From contig CAZYQK010000152.1 in the NCBI GenBank assembly GCA_964650245.1, forward strand, positions 1-6,862: a DNA stretch of 6,862 nt, given 5' to 3'. The position numbers were made by a program, and so were the translations under genes. Below are positions 1 to 4,994 of the stretch, piece by piece (positions within the stretch are counted from its first letter, which is position 1; each line of letters begins with the position of its first letter). The notes under the pieces were generated by a model. It worked only from the letters and a program-made list of their open reading frames with translations. It was not told where the DNA came from and searched no databases. This stretch comes from WS-2 sp964650245. Lineage in GTDB: Bacteria; Eisenbacteria; RBG-16-71-46.

Positions 1-244
1 AGGGCACGCCGAACACCAGCCAGTTCGCCAGGCCGTAGCGATAGGAGTACTCGCCGACCCCGAGGATGCCGCCGTACCAGGTGGCGACCAGCGTGGCCAC
101 GAACGCGGGCAGCGTCACGCGGCGGCCGGCGACCAGATACTCGAGCGCCGTGGAGGTGCGCCCCAGCCGCCGCAGCCACACCGCGCCGAGGAACGCGAAG
201 TATGCGATGACCAGCCCCCAGTCGAGGGGGCTCGAGCTGAACAT
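1..244 (-). CDS. Sodium:solute symporter (SSS) family transporter, N-terminal part; candidate thiamine or HMP importer
   Basis: Only the first 81 codons are in the window; the gene runs off the left edge. The ATG at 244-242 follows a weak GGGA and lies about 40 bases past the riboswitch terminator. A hydrophobic helix spans about residues 9-24. It is followed by a loop reading EYLVAGRRVTLPAF (35-48) and a second helix with TWYGGILGVGEYSYRYGL (55-72). The pattern of a short helix, a '(E/D)Y..AGR.....' loop and a glycine-rich second helix is the usual N-terminus of SSS (solute:Na+ symporter, LeuT-fold) proteins, which couple uptake of small solutes to sodium. The substrate cannot be read from this fragment. 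The TPP riboswitch in its leader makes thiamine, HMP or another thiamine precursor the best inference; predicted SSS-type transporters of this kind have been called ThiV in comparative genomics of thiamine genes. Family assignment is fairly firm, substrate is inferred. Confidence 0.85.
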   Translation of the reverse strand, partial: MFSSSPLDWGLVIAYFAFLGAVWLRRLGRTSTALEYLVAGRRVTLPAFVATLVATWYGGILGVGEYSYRYGLANWLVFGVP

Positions 245-284
245 GTGCGATCCCGTGCGGGCGGATCGTTTCGCTGCGGAGCAA

Positions 285-314
285 CGAAAAACGCCGCCCG
301 CGCAGGGACGGCGT
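285..314 (-). terminator. Intrinsic terminator of the TPP riboswitch expression platform
   Basis: Read on the minus strand, ACGCCGTCC (314-306) pairs with GGGCGGCGT (299-291) over 9 bp with one T-G pair and a six-base loop CTGCGC. A run of five T follows at 291-287. It lies between the aptamer and the symporter start, where a transcriptional expression platform belongs. The 5' arm can instead pair with the 3' edge of the aptamer (342-352), so terminator and antiterminator exclude each other. Confidence 0.85.
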
Positions 315-341
315 GTGGCAATCGGAGAGCTCGCTTGTCGT

Positions 342-425
342 GCCGTTTCCCTACGCTGGTATGACCCAGTTCAGGTTCGAAGGGTGTGCTCTCAGGCCGG
401 CGATCCGCCGACCACCCCTAACGAC
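342..425 (-). promoter_or_regulatory. TPP riboswitch (THI-box) aptamer
   Basis: The minus strand carries the conserved THI-box blocks in order: AGGGGTGG, a P3 hairpin (GGTCGGCG, loop GAT, CGCCGGCC), CTGAGA, ACCCTTCGAACCTGA, ACTGG, CCAGCGTAGGGAA. The P4 arm closes as CTGG-GTCATA-CCAG. The outer P1 helix is GTCGTT (425-420) with AACGGC (347-342), 6 bp with one T-G pair. Known riboswitches of this class bind thiamine pyrophosphate and repress thiamine synthesis or transport genes. Here the aptamer is about 100 bases upstream of the symporter ATG and is followed by an intrinsic terminator, so control is most likely premature termination when TPP is bound. The match to the class is close to complete. 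Confidence 0.96.
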
Positions 426-452
426 GTGCCCGCGTCGCCGCGGACGGGGGGA

Positions 453-482
453 AATATGCGCCCGCGCCCGGGGAGTGCGCAA
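453..482 (-). promoter_or_regulatory. Possible sigma70-type promoter for the riboswitch transcript
   Basis: On the minus strand TTGCGC (482-477) is followed after 18 bases by CATATT (458-453), the only A/T-rich patch between the end of the glycosyltransferase gene and the aptamer. Transcription would begin near 446, about 20 bases before the P1 helix. The match is moderate and rests on position as much as on sequence. Confidence 0.35.
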
Positions 483-499
483 GCGGCTGTCTCGCCGCT
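483..499 (-). terminator. Small hairpin over the stop codon of the GT39-like gene, possible weak terminator
   Basis: On the minus strand AGCGGC (499-494) pairs with GCCGCT (488-483) around loop GAGACA, starting inside the TAG stop of the glycosyltransferase. There is no T-run after it (only TTG), so it is at best a weak or factor-dependent terminator. Confidence 0.2.
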
Positions 500-1961
500 A
501 GCGGACGCTCACCGAATCCGCCTGCCCCGCCCACACCGTCACGATGTCGAACTGGGCGGGCGGAACGGGCGCGAGCGCGCTGACCAACGCCGCGGCCGCC
601 ACGCTCGGGATCCCGCCGTGCCGCGTGCGCAACGCCCACCAGCGGCGGCCCTCGACGTGCGCGCGCTCGAAGTCGGCCGGCGTCGCGCGCCACGCGTTCG
701 GGACAAGCAACGCGCCCTCATAGTAGGGAAGATGCGGTGGGGTGAGCAGCAACAGGTAGCGGGCACGGTCGGGCAGGTGCTGCCGCATGAAGAACAGGCT
801 GTGCGTGTCCGCGCAGAATACGAGATCGTCGGGCTCGAGCCGCGGTTTCAGGTAGTCGGCCGCGCGGCTGAGCGCCGCCGCCTCCACGTGCGGGCGGTGG
901 AGCACGAAAGAGCGCGCGTCGAACCCGACCAGTCCGATCGCCAGCGCCCACGCCGCCCATCGCCAGCGCAGGCCGCACACGCCGGCCGCGACCAGCGCCA
1001 TCCACGCGGGCAGACCGAAGAACATATAGCGGCTGATGAACAGGTGCGCGCCGTTCGCGGTGAGCATCCAGGTGAGCAGCACGGTCGGCAGCGTCATCGT
1101 CCAGAGCAGCGACGCTGCGCGCCTTTGCCCGGACCGCATCAGCGGCAGCAGGGCGAGCACCGCCATCGGCGGGATCATGTACAAAGCGGCGAAGCAGATC
1201 TGCCGCGTCAGTGTGACCAGATCCTCGAGCGTCGCCGGGCGGATCCAGTGCTCGCGATTGCGCACCACCTGCTGCACGAACGTCGGCAACTGCGGCGCGA
1301 AGATCACGGTGACGGCGAGGTGCAGACCCACCCAGTGAAGCAGCCGCGTTCGGTCGCGGTGCAGCGCGATCACGCCCCACAGCCCCAGGAACGCGAGCAC
1401 GATCCCGGCGAGGTAGTGGGTGTAGAGCGCGGCGGCTGCGCAGCCGATGAAGAGCACGCCATCGCGCCGGCGCGCCCGCTCGATCCAGCGCCACGCGAGC
1501 CACGCGCAGAGCAGCAGCAGCAGCCAGAGCAGCGAGAAGCTGCGAAACTCCTGCGAGAAGTAGACTGCGGTTCGATGAAGCGTGAGCAGCGTCGCGGCCA
1601 CCAGCGCCGCCGGGCGGCCGAACAGCTCGCGCGCGAATCCGTAAGCCGCGGCGATGGTGGCGAGCCCAAACAGCATGGAGAGCGATTTGAGCCACAACTC
1701 GTTCTCGCCCCCCAGCGCGCGCCACGCCCAGGCCATCATGAAGTAAAGCGGCGGATGCATGTCCTGGGCGAGGAGCCGGAGCAGACCAGCCGGGCCCAGG
1801 CGCGCGCTCCACAGGGTGAAGATCTCGTCGAACCACATCGGGGTGAGCAGAGCCTCACGCACGCGCAGCAGCGCGGCGATCGCGAGAGTCAGCGCGAGCA
1901 ACCAGGGGGCGGTGCGCTCGAGCGCGGACGGTACGGGGTAGGTTGCGGCCGGTGTGCTCAG
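498..1961 (-). CDS. GT-C fold membrane glycosyltransferase (GT39/PMT_2, ArnT-like)
   Basis: An integral membrane protein of 487 residues from the chosen start. The first helix (about 18-33) leads into the motif PMWFDEIFT (41-49), whose D45-E46 pair matches the catalytic acidic residues of the first periplasmic loop in PMT_2/ArnT-type enzymes. QDMHPPLYF (66-74), SQEFRSFS (136-143), YTHY (180-183) and ISRYMF (309-314) are also typical, with about eight to ten membrane helices and a soluble C-terminal part from about 350. Family members move a sugar from a polyprenyl-phosphate donor to lipid or protein on the outer side of the membrane; donor and acceptor here are unknown. Start: no ATG, GTG or TTG lies near the first helix. 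CTG at 1961-1959 has GGAGG four bases upstream, gives a natural MSTPAATYPV start, and sits below a TATATT box. GTG at 2036 and ATG at 2234 are in frame but have no SD and run through hairpins. It stands alone, codirectional with the symporter. Confidence 0.88.
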   Translation of the reverse strand: MSTPAATYPVPSALERTAPWLLALTLAIAALLRVREALLTPMWFDEIFTLWSARLGPAGLLRLLAQDMHPPLYFMMAWAWRALGGENELWLKSLSMLFGLATIAAAYGFARELFGRPAALVAATLLTLHRTAVYFSQEFRSFSLLWLLLLLCAWLAWRWIERARRRDGVLFIGCAAAALYTHYLAGIVLAFLGLWGVIALHRDRTRLLHWVGLHLAVTVIFAPQLPTFVQQVVRNREHWIRPATLEDLVTLTRQICFAALYMIPPMAVLALLPLMRSGQRRAASLLWTMTLPTVLLTWMLTANGAHLFISRYMFFGLPAWMALVAAGVCGLRWRWAAWALAIGLVGFDARSFVLHRPHVEAAALSRAADYLKPRLEPDDLVFCADTHSLFFMRQHLPDRARYLLLLTPPHLPYYEGALLVPNAWRATPADFERAHVEGRRWWALRTRHGGIPSVAAAALVSALAPVPPAQFDIVTVWAGQADSVSVR

Positions 1962-1965
1962 TGTG

Positions 1966-1970
1966 CCTCC
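1966..1970 (-). promoter_or_regulatory. Shine-Dalgarno site that decides the GT39-like start
   Basis: GGAGG on the minus strand ends four bases before an in-frame CTG (1961-1959). It is the only strong SD within reach of the first membrane helix and argues for the non-ATG start. Confidence 0.5.
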
Positions 1971-1993
1971 GGGCGGTGAAATGCTGCGACCCG

Positions 1994-1999
1994 AATATA
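1994..1999 (-). promoter_or_regulatory. Possible -10 box (TATATT) of the GT39-like gene
   Basis: TATATT on the minus strand stands out in a very GC-rich stretch, 32 bases before the CTG start. No good -35 is present at 16-18 bases (CACCTC at 17). If real, transcription starts inside the longer reading-frame versions and supports the short start. Confidence 0.35.
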
Positions 2000-2052
2000 C
2001 CCGACGCGCCGGGCCCGAGGTGTGTTGGGCGGGCACGTCGCCCGCGACACGC

Positions 2053-2079
2053 AAAAGCCCCGCGTCTCGCGCGGGGCTT
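2053..2079 (-). terminator. Strong intrinsic terminator, minus strand
   Basis: On the minus strand AAGCCCCGCG (2079-2070) pairs perfectly with CGCGGGGCTT (2064-2055) around the five-base loop CGAGA, with TTTT at 2056-2053. On the plus strand the hairpin is followed by CC, so it works best for minus-strand transcripts. No coding gene lies just upstream on that strand, so what it ends is open; the hairpin-rich stretch 2080-2240 is the obvious candidate. Confidence 0.7.
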
Positions 2080-2240
2080 CCGCAGGTCGAGCGGGAGGGC
2101 ATCCCGCTCTTCCCGGCAGCGAGCCGCGACTCCCCCGAGACCGACGGTGTCGCTGCCGGCCCCACTACGGGGCGAAATGGTCGTTCGGATGAGGCGGCTA
2201 AGACGGGCTGCCCGGCCCGCACCGCGCAGGCCATCCGAAG
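2053..2240 (-). ncRNA. Candidate structured non-coding RNA ending in the terminator
   Basis: Five hairpins stand in a row on the minus strand in a stretch without a gene: TTCGGATG/CATCCGAA (2239-2184, with inner stems), GCCCC/GGGGC (2173-2159), CCGGCAGCGA/TCGCTGCCGG (2159-2113, 10 bp perfect arms), GAGCGGGA/TCCCGCTC (2109-2089, 8 bp, five-base loop) and the terminator (2079-2053). I compared it by eye with RNase P RNA, tmRNA, SRP RNA, 6S RNA and common riboswitches and saw none of their conserved blocks. No convincing promoter was found, so the 5' end is a guess. It could be a small RNA, a leader element, or chance folding of GC-rich DNA. The reading frame of the GT39-like gene stays open through it, which is common at this GC content. 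Confidence 0.35.
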
Positions 2241-2262
2241 TCTTGTTCCGCAAACGGCAAAG

Positions 2263-2284
2263 CCTTAAGGTGCCGCGCGGCACC
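2263..2284. repeat. Perfect 16-bp palindrome joined to an 8-bp palindrome
   Basis: GGTGCCGCGCGGCACC (2269-2284) is a perfect 16-bp palindrome. It overlaps CCTTAAGG (2263-2270), a second perfect palindrome, by two bases. The pair lies about 120-140 bases upstream of the sigma factor start and just upstream of the minus-strand hairpin array. It could be an operator for a dimeric regulator or an RNA hairpin; no regulator can be named. Confidence 0.45.
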
Positions 2285-2317
2285 CCGGTCGGCCGCCCGC
2301 GCCATTCCGCTTCCGAG

Positions 2318-2345
2318 CCATCCTCCGCGCGGCCCTCGTCCGATC
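2318..2345 (+). promoter_or_regulatory. Possible SigK-like ECF promoter for the sigma/anti-sigma genes
   Basis: CCATCC (2318-2323) and CCGATC (2340-2345) are 16 bases apart. The mycobacterial SigK consensus, recalled from the literature, is CCATCC-N16/17-CCGAAT, so the -35 matches fully and the -10 at four of six. The site lies 57 bases before the sigma ATG, and the neighbouring anti-sigma is of the RskA (anti-SigK) type, which fits self-regulation. Both hexamers are GC-rich and could occur here by chance. Confidence 0.25.
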
Positions 2346-2396
2346 CGCGCCGAGACCCGTAGAGACGGTGTACAACCGCTGAAGGGTCACCCGACT

Positions 2397-2400
2397 GGAG
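2397..2400 (+). promoter_or_regulatory. Very close Shine-Dalgarno of the sigma factor gene
   Basis: GGAG ends only two bases before the ATG at 2403, closer than the usual 5-9. GAAGG at 2381-2385 is too far. No other in-frame start lies nearby upstream, and the protein beginning from this ATG is normal for the family, so the start is kept. Confidence 0.4.
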
Positions 2401-2402
2401 CG

Positions 2403-2960
2403 ATGAAAGACACCGAACGCGATCTTCAGTGCCTGACACGTCTCCAGGCCGGAGACCGGGAAGCGCTCGAGGAGCTCTACGACCGCTACACGCCGCTCCT
2501 CTATCCGCTCGCGCTGCGCATTCTGCGGAGCGCGGCCGACGCCGAGGACGTGGTGCAGGAAGTGTGGGTCCAGGTCTGGAAGCGGGTCGCGACCTACGAC
2601 CCGCGGCGCGGGTCGCTCGCCGCCTGGCTGGTGACGGTGGCGCGCACCCGGGCGCTCGACAAGTACCGCAGCATGTCGTCGCGGAGAAAGGCCGAGTCGA
2701 AGGTGGACCCGGATCCCGTCGCTCCCGCCGTCGATCCCTCCACGTCCGCCGCCCACCGCCAGTTGAGCGAGAAGGTGCGCGGCGCGCTCGGGCAATTGGC
2801 GCCGCAGCAGCGCCAGGTGCTCGAGGTCGCGTACTTCGAGGGCCTGTCGCAGAGCGAGATCGCGGAACGAATGAACGCCCCGCTGGGCACGGTGAAGTCA
2901 TGGACTCGCCAGGCGCTGATGCGCCTGCGCGAGCTGCTTCCGCAAGAGGAGTGGGTGTGA
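2403..2960 (+). CDS. ECF RNA polymerase sigma factor (sigma70 family, SigK-like pairing)
   Basis: A 185-residue protein with the two-domain ECF layout. Sigma region 2 covers about residues 22-92, with EELYDRYTPLLYPLALRIL and DAEDVVQEVWVQVWKR (46-61) for core polymerase and -10 binding. A variable linker rich in P, S and D spans about 95-118. Sigma region 4 (about 123-178) has LSQSEIAERMNAPLGTVKSW (148-167) as the helix-turn-helix that reads the -35 element. It directs RNA polymerase to a small set of promoters once released by its anti-sigma. Its stop overlaps the anti-sigma start by 4 bp (GTGA), the usual arrangement for a coupled pair. The RskA-like partner suggests the SigK-type groups of ECF factors, but I cannot assign the group from sequence alone. 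Family identity is firm; the regulon is unknown. Confidence 0.96.
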   Translation: MKDTERDLQCLTRLQAGDREALEELYDRYTPLLYPLALRILRSAADAEDVVQEVWVQVWKRVATYDPRRGSLAAWLVTVARTRALDKYRSMSSRRKAESKVDPDPVAPAVDPSTSAAHRQLSEKVRGALGQLAPQQRQVLEVAYFEGLSQSEIAERMNAPLGTVKSWTRQALMRLRELLPQEEWV

Positions 2961-3796
2961 GCACGCTCAACGACGAGCTGCAGGAACTCTGCGCGGGCTA
3001 CGCGCTCGGGACGCTCGACGATGCCGACCGGCGCCGCTTCGAGGCGCTGCTCGCGAGCGGCGAGCATCCGGGGCTCGAAGCGGTGCTGGCCGAGTTCTCG
3101 GAAGCGGCCGTGCTGCTCGCGAGCGCGGCGACGCCGGTTGCTCCGTCCGCGTCGCTCAAGGCGCGCGTGATGGCGGCGGCCATCGCCGCGCGGGCCGCGG
3201 TGGCCGGTGAACGCGAGTCGGCCGGCGGGCGCGAGCCGAGTCGCGGGCGGGTGATCGAGCTGCGCCCGCGCGGCAGGGGCTGGACCGACTGGGCGTGGGG
3301 CGCCGTGGCCGCCGCGCTCGCGATCGCCACCGCGCTCTCGTGGGACAGCACGACGAAGTTGCGCGCCGCGCTCGAGTCGAAGCGGCAGGAGATCGCGCAA
3401 CTCGAGCAGCGCCTCGCCGAGGATCAGCACTGGCTCGAAGTGCTCAACGCGCCCGATGCGCGCGTGACGGAGCTTCAGATCACGCCGGCCGGCGTGGCGG
3501 CGCTGCGCGCCCGCGCCACGTTCGACCCGAGGACGCGCAGCGCGGTGCTGGTGTTCGAGAACTTCGGAGCACCGAGTGGCAAGGACTACCAGCTGTGGGC
3601 GCTCAGGCCCGATGGGGTCGCGAGCCTCGGGCTCATCCGGCCCGATGCCGGCGGCCGCGCCGTGCTCAAGCTCGAGAACGTCGGCGATCCCGCGACGCTC
3701 GCGGGCTTCGCGGTGTCGCTCGAGCCTGAGGGCGGGTCGCCCAATCCGACCGCGCCGACCGGCCCGGTGGTGATGGCGGGCAAGTTCGGCGGGTGA
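2957..3796 (+). CDS. RskA-like transmembrane anti-sigma factor
   Basis: 279 residues from GTG at 2957, with AGAGGAG five bases upstream and a 4-bp overlap with the sigma gene. The cytoplasmic N-terminus has ELCAGYALGTLDDADRRRFE (10-29), the helical start typical of RskA-type proteins. The zinc-binding HxxxCxxC of ZAS anti-sigmas is absent (a single Cys12). A single membrane helix lies at about 112-129, then a predicted coiled coil (about 132-155, KLRAALESKRQEIAQLEQRL), then an extracytoplasmic RskA C-terminal domain (about 160-279) with AVLVFENFGAPSGKDYQLWA and the closing TGPVVMAGKF. Such proteins hold their sigma factor at the membrane and release it after regulated proteolysis in response to an envelope signal. 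The RskA domain and gene order make the role secure; the signal is unknown. Confidence 0.93.
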   Translation: MSTLNDELQELCAGYALGTLDDADRRRFEALLASGEHPGLEAVLAEFSEAAVLLASAATPVAPSASLKARVMAAAIAARAAVAGERESAGGREPSRGRVIELRPRGRGWTDWAWGAVAAALAIATALSWDSTTKLRAALESKRQEIAQLEQRLAEDQHWLEVLNAPDARVTELQITPAGVAALRARATFDPRTRSAVLVFENFGAPSGKDYQLWALRPDGVASLGLIRPDAGGRAVLKLENVGDPATLAGFAVSLEPEGGSPNPTAPTGPVVMAGKFGG

Positions 3797-3827
3797 GGCG
3801 GTGGCCGCGCCAGCGGCTGCGGCTCCC

Positions 3828-3858
3828 GGCGCGCGTTCAGCCGCGCTCGCCGCGCGCC
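3828..3858 (+). other. Hairpin in the gap between anti-sigma and HEAT genes
   Basis: GGCGCGCG (3828-3835) pairs with CGCGCGCC (3851-3858) around a 15-base loop. No T-run follows, so it is not a standard intrinsic terminator. It may weaken read-through or protect an mRNA end, or be chance in this GC-rich gap of 109 bases. No clear promoter was seen in the gap. Confidence 0.25.
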
Positions 3859-3899
3859 GATAACCACTCCGGCCCATTCGTCGCTCTCTCTCGCCGGCC

Positions 3900-3904
3900 G
3901 GAGG
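3900..3904 (+). promoter_or_regulatory. Shine-Dalgarno one base before the HEAT gene ATG
   Basis: GGAGG ends one base before ATG (3906). That is too close for normal pairing. An in-frame CTG at 3912 would have a spacing of seven and would shorten the protein by two residues. An in-frame TAA at 3861 blocks a longer version. Confidence 0.45.
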
Positions 3905-3905
3905 C

Positions 3906-4994
3906 ATGGCACTGCCCGCATTGCACGATTGGCTCGCCCAGATCCGTGACGTCGCATCCCGGCGCGCCGGGCGCCTCACCGAGGCGCTCGCGAGTGCCAT
4001 CGATTCGGAGCCCGACGCCGTCCCGCCCGCTGAAGCCGAACGCCTCGGCCTCGCGTTCGCGCGCTTCATAACGGGCGGCGACGACGGTGTCGCGCTGCGG
4101 CGTGCGGCACGCGAGGCCCGGCCCGAAGGGTTCTGGCGGGCGCTCGAGGCTTTCACCGACAACATCGCGGGCGAGGAGTGGCGGCGGGTCTCACGCGAGC
4201 TGCTCACGCTCCCGGAGGTCATGCGCGAGCGGCGACGGCTGCGCCATCCGTCGGTCTGGCGCCGCGCGCTCGCGGCCCGGCACCTGGGGCTGCTCGACTT
4301 CCAGACCATGCGCAAACCGCTGCGCGCCGCGATGAGGCGCGGACCGGCGCTGGTCACGTTCATCGCGGCGCTGGCGCTCGCGAGACTGCGCGACCGGCGA
4401 GCGTTGCGCTGGCTGCTCGAGAACCCGCACGCCACGGCCATGCGGGGGCGCCGGCAACTGGTGGCGCTGCTCAAGCGGTTCGGCCGGCGTTCGCTCGACC
4501 TGCCGCGTGACGCGGTCGCGGGCTGGGACGTGGAAGCGCCCATCCATCTCGCGGCGGTCGAGGTGCTCGGGCTGTGGAGGGACCGCGAGTCGGTGCCGCG
4601 GCTCGAAGCCCTGCTCGAAAACGGCGCCCCGGAAGCGCGCGTCGCGGCGGCGCGGGCACTCGGCGGGATCGGCGAGCACAGTGCGCTGCCGGCGCTGCTC
4701 GCGGCACTCGACGACGACGCGTGGCAGGTGCGCGGGCAGGCGGCGCAGGCGCTGGGACGCATTCCGGATGCCCACTCGATTCGCCCGCTCGTAGCACGGG
4801 TGCGCGACGTGACGTGGTGGGTGCGGCGCCACGCCGCCTACGCGCTCGCGCTCCACGGCGAGGGCGGGCGCACGGCGCTCGAAGCCCTCGCGCGCCAGTT
4901 CACCGACCTGTTCGCCGCCGAGATGGCGGGCGAGGTGCTCCAGCTGCTCGACTGGGAGCGTGAAAGCCCGGGAGGCATCTCGCGTGTGGCTTGA
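3906..4994 (+). CDS. HEAT-repeat protein, partner of the downstream GT2
   Basis: 362 residues, rich in Arg, Ala and Leu, with no signal peptide or membrane helix, so probably cytoplasmic. The C-terminal half holds about four HEAT-type helix pairs: APIHLAAVEVLGLWRDRESV (211-230), PEARVAAARALGGIGEHSAL (242-261), DDAWQVRGQAAQALGRIPDA (270-289) and TWWVRRHAAYALALHG (303-318), each with the A..AL G.....A....L pattern. A weaker repeat lies at about 115-173. The N-terminal 110 residues are helical and unrecognised. HEAT arrays form curved scaffolds for protein-protein contacts and have no catalytic role. The gene overlaps the GT2 gene by 11 bp, so the two are translated together; I infer that it binds or regulates that enzyme at the membrane. 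Repeat assignment is good; function is inference. Confidence 0.85.
   Translation: MALPALHDWLAQIRDVASRRAGRLTEALASAIDSEPDAVPPAEAERLGLAFARFITGGDDGVALRRAAREARPEGFWRALEAFTDNIAGEEWRRVSRELLTLPEVMRERRRLRHPSVWRRALAARHLGLLDFQTMRKPLRAAMRRGPALVTFIAALALARLRDRRALRWLLENPHATAMRGRRQLVALLKRFGRRSLDLPRDAVAGWDVEAPIHLAAVEVLGLWRDRESVPRLEALLENGAPEARVAAARALGGIGEHSALPALLAALDDDAWQVRGQAAQALGRIPDAHSIRPLVARVRDVTWWVRRHAAYALALHGEGGRTALEALARQFTDLFAAEMAGEVLQLLDWERESPGGISRVA
4970..4975 (+). promoter_or_regulatory. Shine-Dalgarno that selects the GT2 start at 4984
   Basis: GGGAGG inside the end of the HEAT gene lies eight bases before GTG 4984. The longer candidate GTG at 4960 has GGGAG only one base away and would begin upstream of this stronger site, so 4984 is preferred. 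Confidence 0.6.

Noticed and set aside
365..395. GGTTCGA, which resembles a tRNA T-arm
   Set aside because: No cloverleaf can be drawn; the bases belong to the minus-strand TPP aptamer core.
66..1979. Plus-strand open frame of 637 codons
   Set aside because: It is antisense to the GT39-like gene and the symporter, has no domain, and is a low-complexity Arg/Gln/Glu/His-rich product of a GC-rich shadow frame.
2080..2240. 6S RNA, SRP RNA, RNase P RNA, tmRNA or a known riboswitch
   Set aside because: None of the conserved blocks of these classes was found on either strand; the element is kept only as an unassigned candidate.
2429..2956. Upstream extension of the anti-sigma frame
   Set aside because: The extension overlaps the whole sigma gene out of frame; GTG 2957 has a good SD and gives the normal RskA-type N-terminus.
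2594..4762. Minus-strand open frame of 722 codons
   Set aside because: It lies opposite the sigma, anti-sigma and HEAT genes and reads as Arg/Ser/Ala low complexity without a recognisable domain.
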